A stretch of 59,918 nt of DNA from Bradyrhizobium sp. AS23.2 (GTDB lineage Bacteria > Pseudomonadota > Alphaproteobacteria > Rhizobiales > Xanthobacteraceae), in assembly GCF_001908185.1 (NCBI RefSeq), contig NZ_LGHM01000015.1, positions 1 through 59,918 of the forward strand, given 5' to 3'. Of the stretch, positions 43,759 through 52,160 are shown in pieces; within the stretch, counting starts at the first letter, position 1, and each line of letters opens with the position of its first letter. The notes beneath the pieces were generated by a model. The model had not been told where the DNA came from and made no database searches. It saw only the letters and a program-made list of their open reading frames with translations. A program made the translations under genes and the position numbers.

Positions 43759-43968
43759 TCAGGCGGGCTGCCTGGGCTTGCGTCTCAGGCCGATGCGGGT
43801 GCCCGGAAGCTGAATCCCCAGCTCGATCGCGCGCGATCTAATCGACGCAATGGGGCGCTTCAGCTTCACGATCATCAGGGTGAGGCTCTTTCCACTCTCG
43901 GACATGGCGCGCAGGAGCTTGTCGTCGTCCTCCGACCAGCGTTCGTGATTGTATGTACGGACAGCCAT
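43759..43968 (-). CDS. Small SANT/HTH-like protein
   Basis: The 69-residue protein begins MAVRTYNHERWSEDDDKLLR and continues with ESGKSLTLMIVKLKRPIASI and a basic tail (RIGLRRKPRQPA). The W-x3-DD-x2-L spacing and the following helix-turn-helix resemble the small Myb/SANT-like DNA-binding proteins that are numerous in Bradyrhizobium. It is convergent with the previous small gene (13 bp between stops). A DNA-binding role is inferred from the fold only. Confidence 0.6.
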   Translation of the reverse strand: MAVRTYNHERWSEDDDKLLRAMSESGKSLTLMIVKLKRPIASIRSRAIELGIQLPGTRIGLRRKPRQPA

Positions 43969-44141
43969 CTTCGTTGCCTCTGAGGCCGGTGAGGCAGGCC
44001 GGATCGCGAAATCAAGAGGACCCAGCTCGCCTTTCCTGAGCGCGGCCGCCGGGTGGAAGTTGAGGGACAGGTTTCAACGCTCCTGCCTCGTGTAGAGATG
44101 ATATCGAAGTCACTGCTTTTCAATGCAATTGCAAAATTGTA

Positions 44142-47100
44142 ATGACGTCGTCGAGCGCTTGGCGCCGACGCGCGTTACCGACGGAGCTCGATGGAGGGCT
44201 CGTCGTCGCTCGACTCTGCCTACGAAACAATGATGGATATAAATTGGGGCCCGCCAGGAAAACCCGCGCCGCGACGAGCGCGAAAAAGACAAAGAGCAAG
44301 AGCTCAAAAAGCAAGAGTTCATCGCGTTCCGCGATATCCTCCTCCTCGCCTCTCGGCATGCTGGCTCTCCACCTGCTCGAACAGTGGAGGAAGGCGGGCC
44401 GCGACGGCCTCGTCTTCCTGTGCGGCGACGAGAACAGGGCAGAGCGGCTGGGCGGGGTGATTCACGCGCTCGATCCCTCGGTCGACGTGCTGGTGTTTCC
44501 GCGGCTGAATACGCTGCCATTCGACGGCCTCGAGCCTTCCCGGGAGATCACCGGCCGGCGGAGCTCGGTGTTGCGGCGCCTCGCCAGGGCGAAGGAGCCC
44601 GTCTTCCTGGTGTCGACCGCGGAGGCCATCATGGAGCGGCTGCCGCTGCCGGCGAGCTGGTCACGGACCAGCCTCAGCCTGAAGGTGGGCGCGGCCTATT
44701 CCGAGCAGGAGCTGGAGAGCCGTCTGGAAGCCCTCGGCTACGATCTCGACGAAGAGGCGGAATATCCGGGAGGCGTCCTGTTCCACGGGAAGACGTTCGA
44801 AGTGTTTCCCGCCGGTGCGCTTTGCCCTTTCAGAATTGAGCATTCGGGCGGTGCCTTGCGCAGAATCGTCGCCGTCGATCCGGTCGAGCACGAGGTCGTC
44901 TTCGAGACGAAGGAACTGGTCATCGACCCCATGTCGGAGCGGATCGCGCTGGGAGGCAAGCGTGGACAGCGGGCGACGCTGCCGGATTATTGCGGTCGCG
45001 CGCGGTGGATCGTGGATACCGGGGTGCTGGGCCACGCCGATAGCTGGCTGGGCACGATCGAGGAGGCGGCCGGCCGCAGGGATGTGGAACGTGAGTATCT
45101 GGGGCGGGCGGACTGGAAGCGACTGAAGAAGCGCATCAGCGTTCTGCCCCAAAAATCAGCTTTCACCCCGACGCCGGATTTCTCGAAGGCGGCTTCGCCA
45201 AGAAAGATACTCCGCGCCTTCATCGCCGATATGCAACGCGCGGGGTCGCGGCTGCTGTTCACCGCGGCCGTCGAGGATGACCTCCGCGCGATGGAGCGGA
45301 TGAGCGGCGTCAAGGCGGAGCGCTGTGCCGATTGGAGCGAGGCGACTAAGGGACGGGATCGCGAAACGGCGCTCCTGGCCGACTTCGACGCCGGCTTCAT
45401 CGGATCCGGCCGCAAGCCTCTCGTCGTCGTGACGGCGTCCGACGTGCTCGGCAGCAGAGCTCATCATCCGCAGCCCATGGCGAGGGCGTGGACGGCTGCT
45501 TTCGATCATCCTGACGTACCGGAGCGCGGCGCGGCGGTGGTTCATTTGCAACGAGGGCTCGCCGTGCTCGACGGCTTGCAGACCTTCGATATGGGGAAGG
45601 GATCGCGGCGCGAGATGGTCAGGCTTGCGTTCGCGGGAGACAACGCCGTTCTCGTACCGCCGGCCGATCTTGCTCTGATCTGGCCCTATGCGGCGGAGCC
45701 CGGCAAGCTGGCGCGAGACAAAGCGGACGGAAGCACGTGGTGGGCGCGGCGGACCGAGGCGGAAGCGGAAATCCAGGTTGCCGCCAAGGCGCTGGCCAAA
45801 CACATCAGCCAGCGGCACCGCCGGCGGGCGCCCAAACTGGTCGCGCCGGGAGCAGCCTACGAGAGGTTTGTCGTGCGGTTTCCGTATTTTACGACGGTGG
45901 ACCAGGCGAAGGCCATCCAGGACGTGCTTGATGATCTCGCCGCAGGTCACCCCATGGACAGGGTCGTATGCGGCGACGTCGGATTTGGAAAAACCGAGGT
46001 GGCGCTGCGCGCGGCGGCCGCGGTGGCGCTGTCGGGGAAGCAGGTGGCGATCGCGGCACCGACAACGGTGCTGGCGCGACAGCATGTCGAAACCTTCCGC
46101 AAGCGGTTTGGGCCCCTCGATATCGAAGTGGGAAGCCTGTCGCGGGCCACCTCGGGCCCGGAGGCGAGGGAGACGAAAGAGGGGCTGCGCAGCGGGCGAA
46201 CGAAAGTCGTGGTCGGCACGCAGGCTCTCGCTGCAAAGGACGTGAAGTTCGCCGACCTTGGCCTTGTCATCATCGACGAAGAACAGCATTTCGGCGCGGC
46301 AGAGAAGGCGAAGCTTTCAGGGCTGGGAAAAGGTGCGCATACCCTTTGGATGAGCGCCACGCCGATACCGCGCACGCTCGCTGCGGGTCTCGCGGGCTTC
46401 AGGGATCTCAGCGTCATTGCAACTCCGCCCGTTCACCGGCTTCCAATCGTAACCAGGATCGCCCCGCTTTCAGATGCTGCCATTGCTGCGGCACTGCTCC
46501 GCGAGAAGAGACGGCATGGACAAAGCTTCCTGATCTGTCCGCGGATCCAGGATCTGGAGCCGATGCTGGCGCGTGTGCAGGCGGTAGCTCCCGATCTTCG
46601 CATCGTCTGTCTTCACGGCAGATTGCCTGTCGACGAGATCGACGACCGGATGATGAGCTTCGTCGACGGCGATGCAGATGTGCTTCTGGCGACCAATATC
46701 GTGGAGAGCGGTCTCGATATCCCGCGCGCGAACACCATCGTCGTGTGCTGGCCCGAAAAGTTCGGTCTTGCGCAGCTCCATCAGCTCAGAGGGCGGGTGG
46801 GACGCGGTGGTACGCGCGCCTTTGCATCTCTGCTGACGGAGTCGGCTTCGGAGCAATCCGAGAAGCGCTTGGCCGTTCTCGAGGAGTTCAGCAAGCCGGG
46901 CGCCGGCTTTGCCATTAGCGAGCGCGACCTGGACCTCAGAGGCGCCGGCGACCTGTTCGCGGAGCGCCAGTCCGGGCATGTGCAGGTGTTCGGCCCGGTG
47001 CTCTACAGTCACCTCCTGAAGCTGGCCTCAGAGCGAACGAACGACGCAGGCGCCGTCCTGTGGGTGCCTGATCTGAATCTGCCTGTAGCCGACATGCTGC

Positions 47101-47462
47101 CTGAAAGTTACGTGCAATCGGAAGCGGTTCGGCTCGAGATCTATGGCCGCGCCGCCAGGTGTCGGAACGAAGAGGATCTGGAAGACCTGGAGGAGGAGAC
47201 TTCGCGTCGTTTCGGCAGGCTGCCACCGGAGGCGCGCGATTTCTTTGCCGCCGCCAGACTGAGGATCGACTGCAAGCAGCGCGGCATCGTCAGGCTCGAT
47301 GTCGGGCCGGAGGCCGTCGCGGCGACATTCCTCCCGGGACGGCTGCGGAAATCCAGGGCGCGATCGCTGCAGCGCTATGGCGATCGCGTCGTCCATGCCG
47401 GCCGTGGCGACGTGGACCCGTTCGACCGGGTCGAGGAGTTCCTGGATCTGCTGGACGAGTGA
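44142..47462 (+). CDS. Mfd-like SF2 helicase, second TRCF-type protein
   Basis: The protein has up to 1106 residues. After a basic Ser/Lys-rich leader (about 1-70) come a UvrB-like region (LVFPRLNTLPFDGLEPSREI), a CarD/RID-like stretch (VVHLQRGLAVLDGLQTFDMG, about 465-525), the helicase core with GDVGFGKTE (about 610), DEEQHFG (about 711), SATPIPRTL, NIVESGLDIPRANTIV and LRGRVGRGG (about 881), and a C-terminal TRCF domain. Mfd removes stalled RNA polymerase and recruits UvrA. True Mfd normally has its own locus and about 1170 residues, so this is probably a paralogue. The start is uncertain: ATG 44142 has no clear ribosome site, and TTG 44244 is possible. Confidence 0.85.
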   Translation: MTSSSAWRRRALPTELDGGLVVARLCLRNNDGYKLGPARKTRAATSAKKTKSKSSKSKSSSRSAISSSSPLGMLALHLLEQWRKAGRDGLVFLCGDENRAERLGGVIHALDPSVDVLVFPRLNTLPFDGLEPSREITGRRSSVLRRLARAKEPVFLVSTAEAIMERLPLPASWSRTSLSLKVGAAYSEQELESRLEALGYDLDEEAEYPGGVLFHGKTFEVFPAGALCPFRIEHSGGALRRIVAVDPVEHEVVFETKELVIDPMSERIALGGKRGQRATLPDYCGRARWIVDTGVLGHADSWLGTIEEAAGRRDVEREYLGRADWKRLKKRISVLPQKSAFTPTPDFSKAASPRKILRAFIADMQRAGSRLLFTAAVEDDLRAMERMSGVKAERCADWSEATKGRDRETALLADFDAGFIGSGRKPLVVVTASDVLGSRAHHPQPMARAWTAAFDHPDVPERGAAVVHLQRGLAVLDGLQTFDMGKGSRREMVRLAFAGDNAVLVPPADLALIWPYAAEPGKLARDKADGSTWWARRTEAEAEIQVAAKALAKHISQRHRRRAPKLVAPGAAYERFVVRFPYFTTVDQAKAIQDVLDDLAAGHPMDRVVCGDVGFGKTEVALRAAAAVALSGKQVAIAAPTTVLARQHVETFRKRFGPLDIEVGSLSRATSGPEARETKEGLRSGRTKVVVGTQALAAKDVKFADLGLVIIDEEQHFGAAEKAKLSGLGKGAHTLWMSATPIPRTLAAGLAGFRDLSVIATPPVHRLPIVTRIAPLSDAAIAAALLREKRRHGQSFLICPRIQDLEPMLARVQAVAPDLRIVCLHGRLPVDEIDDRMMSFVDGDADVLLATNIVESGLDIPRANTIVVCWPEKFGLAQLHQLRGRVGRGGTRAFASLLTESASEQSEKRLAVLEEFSKPGAGFAISERDLDLRGAGDLFAERQSGHVQVFGPVLYSHLLKLASERTNDAGAVLWVPDLNLPVADMLPESYVQSEAVRLEIYGRAARCRNEEDLEDLEEETSRRFGRLPPEARDFFAAARLRIDCKQRGIVRLDVGPEAVAATFLPGRLRKSRARSLQRYGDRVVHAGRGDVDPFDRVEEFLDLLDE

Positions 47463-47739
47463 GGATTCTCCGGTCTGCTCAAATCCAAAAAAGACGTGTC
47501 CTCTTCACAATGATGGCACTGGAACGCTGCAGGAGCGCGGCTGTTCCATTCCCGTGCACAGATCAGGAGGGCCGGATGAACTCCGGCGCGGCCTGGCTGA
47601 CGCAGCAGGCGGGAACGATCGCGCGCGCTGCTGATTGGTAAATTGAGCGACGCGCCGCCGAGTGTGTTCGGATGAAGGCCGCAGGGAGCGCATTGCTCGA
47701 CCCTTAAGTCAAACCTGTGAGCCGATCGACGTGACTGAG
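47463..47739. other. Intergenic region after the Mfd-like gene
   Basis: About 280 bp with no clear terminator. It contains a 21-codon frame with an unusually good ribosome site (47576-47641) followed in the same frame by open sequence to 47707, which may be a decayed small gene. Confidence 0.45.
47576..47641 (+). CDS. Possible 21-residue ORF or gene remnant
   Basis: AGGAGGG lies four bases before ATG 47576. The frame reads MNSGAAWLTQQAGTIARAAD, then W and TAA. After the TAA the same frame stays open for 21 more codons (IERRAAECVRMKAAGSALLD, then P, stop), which has protein-like composition. A small gene broken by a stop codon is one explanation; chance is another. Confidence 0.25.
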   Translation: MNSGAAWLTQQAGTIARAADW

Positions 47740-47913
47740 ATGAACATCGGAAAATGGTACGACCCGATCTCGGAGCAGTGGATCGTTCCTCGTGAGACGC
47801 GCACGATCGCGGGATATGGTCAGTCAAGCGCGGAGAAGATGCCGGAAGCCCACGAGAGAGGCGAGGCACAGCGGATCTGGGACCTGCTGGTCGACTGCTG
47901 CGCAAGTGGCTGA
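47740..47913 (+). CDS. Small hypothetical protein
   Basis: ATG 47740 opens a 57-residue frame with balanced composition: MNIGKWYDPISEQWIVPRET, then a Glu/Ala/His-rich middle and RIWDLLVDCCASG at the end. GACTGAG upstream is only a weak ribosome site. The acidic and Trp-rich character differs from the Arg/Pro-rich filler of false frames in this genome. Family unknown. Confidence 0.4.
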   Translation: MNIGKWYDPISEQWIVPRETRTIAGYGQSSAEKMPEAHERGEAQRIWDLLVDCCASG

Positions 47914-47957
47914 TGCCAGACAGGGGGCGGCCATGAAGCATCATTTAGCGTGCCTCG

Positions 47958-47997
47958 TCCAACAAGCCGATAAGTGATCCAACAAGCCGATAAGTGA
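47958..47997. repeat. Perfect 20-bp tandem duplication
   Basis: TCCAACAAGCCGATAAGTGA occurs twice in direct succession without mismatch, in non-coding DNA about 70 bp before the TolA-like gene. It looks like a recent slippage duplication, or it could be a repeated regulator site. Confidence 0.7.
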
Positions 47998-48066
47998 ATC
48001 GTCCTCGTGGTGTGAGGCCGCTAGAGCGGGATGGCGGACGAGGGGGGCCGCTGCTATGCAGGCGGG

Positions 48067-48702
48067 ATGCCGCGAAAGCTGAAGACATTCCGGACCTCGC
48101 TGGGCTTCTACGATCTCGCGATTGCCGCGCCATCGATGAAGGCGGCACTCGAGGCATGGGGCGCCGGAAGCAATCTGTTTCACCAGGGGATCGCCGAGGA
48201 GACCGACGATCCCGAGGTGGTCGCCGCGACGTTGGCGAAGCCGGGGGTGGTCCTGAAGCGCCCGGCCGGCTCGAACGGCCGCTTTGCCGAGCATTCCGGT
48301 CTTCCGTCGGAGACGGCCGCCGACAAGATCGGGCGCCGGCCAAAGGCAGGACAAGCGAAGCCCAAGCCGGAGCCCGAGGATCGGGCGTCTGCCGCGAGCC
48401 GCGACAAGGAGGCCGCTCGAAAAGCCGCGGCGAGCTTCGAGAGGGAGCAGGCGCGGCGCGAGGCGCAAATCCGGCAGGAAGAGGCCGCCCTAGCGCGGAA
48501 GCGAGAGCAGCGACAAAAGCTGATCGCGAAGGCGCAAGCCGCGTTTGAAAATGCGGAACGGGAGCACGAGGCCAGGGCCGCCGCACTCGAGGCCGAGCGG
48601 GCCGCGGTCGAGGAGCGGGCGCAAGCTGAAGAGGCGCGCTGGTTCAGGCAAAAGGAAAAGCTGACGGCTGCCTTGCGCCGGGCCCGCGAACAATTGCGAT
48701 GA
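48067..48702 (+). CDS. TolA-like coiled-coil protein
   Basis: The 211-residue protein begins with a compact conserved part (MPRKLKTFRTSLGFYDLAIA, AALEAWGAGSNLFHQG, VVAATLAKPGVVLKRP) of about 75 residues. It then has a Lys/Pro linker and a long Ala/Arg/Glu-rich helix (about 115-211), predicted to be a continuous coiled coil. Homologues in Bradyrhizobium are often labelled cell-envelope biogenesis protein TolA because of the helix, but there is no signal peptide or membrane anchor here, so that label is doubtful. The start at 48067 was chosen because the conserved part begins there. Confidence 0.78.
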   Translation: MPRKLKTFRTSLGFYDLAIAAPSMKAALEAWGAGSNLFHQGIAEETDDPEVVAATLAKPGVVLKRPAGSNGRFAEHSGLPSETAADKIGRRPKAGQAKPKPEPEDRASAASRDKEAARKAAASFEREQARREAQIRQEEAALARKREQRQKLIAKAQAAFENAEREHEARAAALEAERAAVEERAQAEEARWFRQKEKLTAALRRAREQLR

Positions 48703-48738
48703 CCCGTCTTTCTGGCGAAGCACAGTCCTTCCGATTCC

Positions 48739-49626
48739 CTATCCCTCGTATTGATCCGGCCCCATCGCCCAGTGCGATTGATCGTGGCCGAATGCGTAAT
48801 TGCGGTTGGTCAGCGCCGGATTGCGATTGACCATCGGGCGCATGAACATCGGATGAGTGGCGCTGCGCACCTCGTGCTCGACCGTGAACAGATGCCTGCC
48901 GCTGTCGAGATCGATGATATCGCAGAACCGGTACTGGTATTGATTGTCCTCGCGGGAGATCAGGTCGCGCGCCAGGAGCTTGCGGTAAGGACCTGAGAAG
49001 TCGGTGATGTACATCTGCACATGGTGTCCGTCATAGTGCGGCTGCGGCTGATCGGTCTCGCGAAACAGCAGGTGCTGGTTGCGGCCGGTCTTCACCGCCG
49101 CAACCTGGCCGTCGCCGTTCCAGAGCTCGGCGGGCATGCCCATGATCTCGGGATAGAAGGCGCAAATGCTCTGCGCGGATCCCGCCGGTACGTCAAACTC
49201 GACATAGGGGATTCCGAGCGCAACGCGCCCGAAGCGCGCCGCGTCGGGTTCATAGCAGCGCAGCCGGTTGCCCCACGGGCAGGTCGCCTCGACATGATCA
49301 TTGTGCTCGGTGAACGCGAACGCCGTGCCCTCGAGCTTTTTGGCGATCGACGCGAGCCGCTGCAGCAGGGCGTTGCGGCCCTCGATGACCAGCCCGACAT
49401 GACCGCGCAGCACCTGCGGCTTGCCGCTCGGCAAATGAAACTGGCTCCGTCCGGCATTGATCCACATGTTGGTGTCGGACACCATCAGATACGGATCGCG
49501 GGTCAGCCCAAGTCCCGCGACGTAGAACAACGTCGCCAGGCGCTGATCCGGGACCTGGATGTTGACGTGCTCGAAATGGATCGCATTCCCGAGATCTTCA
49601 GCGGATCGATCGAATTGCTGCGGCAT
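48739..49626 (-). CDS. VOC (glyoxalase/dioxygenase-fold) protein
   Basis: The 295-residue protein contains two vicinal-oxygen-chelate modules. The first starts IHFEHVNIQVPDQRLATLFY and includes QFHLPSGKPQVLRGHVGLVI; the second starts GIPYVEFDVPAGSAQSICAF and includes HHVQMYITDFSGPYRKL. His and Glu residues at the module edges could bind a metal (HVNIQV, EFDVP, HHVQMY). The fold covers extradiol dioxygenases, glyoxalases and resistance proteins, so the substrate is unknown. It is divergent from the CoA transferase gene, with a 177-bp shared upstream region. Confidence 0.75.
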   Translation of the reverse strand: MPQQFDRSAEDLGNAIHFEHVNIQVPDQRLATLFYVAGLGLTRDPYLMVSDTNMWINAGRSQFHLPSGKPQVLRGHVGLVIEGRNALLQRLASIAKKLEGTAFAFTEHNDHVEATCPWGNRLRCYEPDAARFGRVALGIPYVEFDVPAGSAQSICAFYPEIMGMPAELWNGDGQVAAVKTGRNQHLLFRETDQPQPHYDGHHVQMYITDFSGPYRKLLARDLISREDNQYQYRFCDIIDLDSGRHLFTVEHEVRSATHPMFMRPMVNRNPALTNRNYAFGHDQSHWAMGPDQYEG

Positions 49627-49803
49627 GGTGTGTGCTCTGGCTATGGGGCAGACGGGTCATACTAGAGCAGAATTTCCGCCGGCCGAAACTGCCAGACGAT
49701 CAAATCTGCAGACCGGGCATGATCTCCGCTGCCGCCTTGCCGTGGCGGCCAGTCCCTGTAATCTGACGAAAACACAAGGCAAAAAAGGCAAGGGAAGGGA
49801 TTG

Positions 49804-50991
49804 ATGGGAGGAGTTCTGGAGGGCGTACGTGTCCTCGATTTCGGTCGCTATATCGCGGGGCCGTATTGCGCGACGTTGCTGGCCGAATTCGGCGCCGAGG
49901 TCATTCGCGTGGAGAAGCGCGACGGCAGCGAGGATCGGTTCGTGGCGCCGGTCGGTGAAGGCGGCGAAGGCGCGCTGTTTCTGCAGATCAACCGAAACAA
50001 GAAGTGCATCACGCTCGATCCGATGAAGCCGGAGGGGCAGGAGGTGATGCGCCGGCTGATTGCGACCGCGGACGTGGTCGTCGCCAATCTGCCGCCGCAG
50101 ACCCTGCGCGCGATGAAGCTCGATTATGAATCATTGAAGGCGATCAAGCCCGACATCATCCTGACGACGGCAACTGCGTTCGGCGGGCCGGGGCCATGGT
50201 CCGACCGCGTCGGTTTCGACGGTGTCGGACAGGTCATGTCGGGCTCGGTGTACATGACCGGCGCCGGCGATCCGCCTTACCGGGCCGCGGTGAACTGGGT
50301 CGATTTCGGAACCGCGCTGCACTGCGCGTTCGGGACGCTCGCCGCGCTGATCGAGCGCGGTAAATCCGGGCGCGGGCAGATCGTCGAGGGCGCGTTGCTG
50401 GCAACCGCGCTGTCTTTCACCAACGCAACGCTGATCGAGCAGGCCGTCATATCAGTCAATCGCGTTCCGACCGGCAATCTTGGTCAGACCGCTGCGCCGG
50501 CCGACATCTACCGGACCAAGGACGGCTGGGTGCTGTGCCAGGTCACGGGTCATCCGCTGTTCATTCGCTGGGCGAAGCTGATGGGCGAGGAGGAGCAGTG
50601 GCTGAACGATCGGCGTTTTGCCGACGACATCAGCCGCGGCAACAACGGCCCCATCATCAGCGAGCGGATGGCGCGCTGGTGCGCAGAGCGCACCACGCAG
50701 GAGGCCGTCGATACGCTGGGCAAGGCGATGATTCCGACCGGGCCCGTCCTCTCACCGCAACAGGCGCTGGACCATCCGCATATTCGCGCCGCCGGCTTCA
50801 TGCAGGACGTCGATTATCCGGGCCTACCGAAACCTGCGCCGGTGGCGCGAGCTGCCGTGCGGCTGTCGCAAACGCCGGGCGAAATCGCGAGCCGCCCGCC
50901 GACGCTCGGCGAGCATACCGATCGTGTCCTGGCCGAACTTGGATACGACGCGGCTGCGATTGGGGCGCTTCGGCAAAGCGGCATCGTTTAG
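49804..50991 (+). CDS. CaiB/BaiF family (class III) CoA transferase
   Basis: The 395-residue protein has the family start VLEGVRVLDFGRYIAGPYCA, the CoA-loop region KKCITLDPMKPEGQEVMRRL, and the presumed catalytic Asp in NWVDFGTALHCAFGTLAAL (near 170). It ends with the typical PAPVARAAVRLSQTPG and LGEHTDRVLAELGYD. Such enzymes transfer CoA between carboxylic acids by a ping-pong-like route. The substrate cannot be told. GAAGGGA precedes ATG 49804. It stands before the MetQ-type cluster but is 258 bp away from it, so operon membership is uncertain. Confidence 0.92.
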   Translation: MGGVLEGVRVLDFGRYIAGPYCATLLAEFGAEVIRVEKRDGSEDRFVAPVGEGGEGALFLQINRNKKCITLDPMKPEGQEVMRRLIATADVVVANLPPQTLRAMKLDYESLKAIKPDIILTTATAFGGPGPWSDRVGFDGVGQVMSGSVYMTGAGDPPYRAAVNWVDFGTALHCAFGTLAALIERGKSGRGQIVEGALLATALSFTNATLIEQAVISVNRVPTGNLGQTAAPADIYRTKDGWVLCQVTGHPLFIRWAKLMGEEEQWLNDRRFADDISRGNNGPIISERMARWCAERTTQEAVDTLGKAMIPTGPVLSPQQALDHPHIRAAGFMQDVDYPGLPKPAPVARAAVRLSQTPGEIASRPPTLGEHTDRVLAELGYDAAAIGALRQSGIV

Positions 50992-51249
50992 CGCGCGGGC
51001 ATGGCGGGCTCGCGACCACGGTCCTGGCTGGTCGTGCCGCCAACCTCGCATCCCGGGCGGCGATTTGCCGTGATGCGCCTCACGCTTGCGGAAGGCGTCG
51101 TCGCCGCCGTGAATTCGTTTCCCGTTTGGTGCCGAATGGAGAACGTGCGTCCGCCGCGGGCCGCGAATATGGATTTCCATTTCATTGATTTCGCCCGGCG
51201 GAGAAGCGAATACGGTTCCAATCATTGTCGTTGAGTTATGGAGCCGAAG

Positions 51250-52032
51250 ATGTCGTTTCGTTCCGCGCTGATCCTCTCGAGCGTTCTCGCCGCATGGTCA
51301 GCTGCGGCTGCGGCCGAGACCATCAAGATCGGCGTTACGCCTGGACCGCATGCTCAGATCTTCGAGGCCGTGAAGCCGATCGCTGCGAAGCAGGGCCTCG
51401 ATATCCAGCTTATCGAGTTTTCCGACTATGTCGTGCCGAACGCAGCGCTTGATGCGGGCGAGATCCAGGCCAATTCCTTCCAGAACCAGCCCTATCTCGA
51501 CAACCAGAAGGCCGATCGCGGCTACAAGATCGAGTCCATCGCGCTGACCGTGAACTTCCCGATCGGCGTCTATTCGAAGAAGCACAAGGCCTTCGCCGAT
51601 ATCCCCGAGGGCGGCAAGGTCTCGATCCCGAACGATCCGACCAATGGCGGCCGTGTGCTGCTGCTCCTGCGCGACAAGGGCGTGATCAAGCTGAAGGACG
51701 GTGTCGGCTTCAAGCCGACGGTGCTCGACATCACCGAGAACCCCAAGAAGCTGAAATTCGTCGAGGTCGATGCGGCGCAAGCGCCGCGCGCGCTCGATGA
51801 TGTCGACGCAGCTGCGATCAACACCAACTATGCAACCCAGGCGGGCCTCGATCCCGTCAAGGATCCGATCCTGCGCGAGGATCCAAAGGGACCCTACGTC
51901 AACCTGATCGCCATTCGCACCGCCGACAAGGACAAGCCCTGGGTCAAGACCCTCGTGGACAGCTACCACACGCCCGAGATCAAGGAGTTCATCTTGACCA
52001 AGTTCAAGGGCGCGGTGCTGCCGAGCTGGTAG
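51250..52032 (+). CDS. MetQ/NlpA-family ABC substrate-binding protein
   Basis: The 260-residue protein has a signal peptide (to about residue 22, AAAAE) without a lipobox Cys. The NlpA/MetQ fold follows: IKIGVTPGPHAQIFEAVKPI, EFSDYVVPNAALDAGEIQAN, FPIGVYSKKHK, VSIPNDPTNGGRVLLLL and INTNYATQAGLDP. MetQ proteins bind methionine or related sulfur compounds. No metN or metI gene is adjacent, so it needs an importer from elsewhere. GGAG lies six bases before ATG 51250. Genes for an LLM monooxygenase and two CMD/AhpD proteins follow. Confidence 0.88.
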   Translation: MSFRSALILSSVLAAWSAAAAAETIKIGVTPGPHAQIFEAVKPIAAKQGLDIQLIEFSDYVVPNAALDAGEIQANSFQNQPYLDNQKADRGYKIESIALTVNFPIGVYSKKHKAFADIPEGGKVSIPNDPTNGGRVLLLLRDKGVIKLKDGVGFKPTVLDITENPKKLKFVEVDAAQAPRALDDVDAAAINTNYATQAGLDPVKDPILREDPKGPYVNLIAIRTADKDKPWVKTLVDSYHTPEIKEFILTKFKGAVLPSW

Positions 52033-52160
52033 GCAGTCTGCCCAGCAAGGCTCCGGCGCGGGGGCGATCCCGGCGGGCAGCCTTGCGCAATGCCCGCTTG
52101 TCTGGAGCTGCGGCAACCGACATCATTGGGGCGTGGCAATTCTCGCCCGGCAGGGGTCGT

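Noticed and set aside
44120..44359. 79-codon minus-strand frame with a hydrophobic segment over the Mfd-like start
   Set aside because: No ribosome site, and it lies antisense to the Ser/Lys-rich leader, whose codons give hydrophobic residues on the other strand; kept only as a reason to doubt the Mfd-like start.
50992..51249. SAM-type riboswitch before the MetQ-type gene
   Set aside because: I looked for conserved riboswitch cores and found none I could support.
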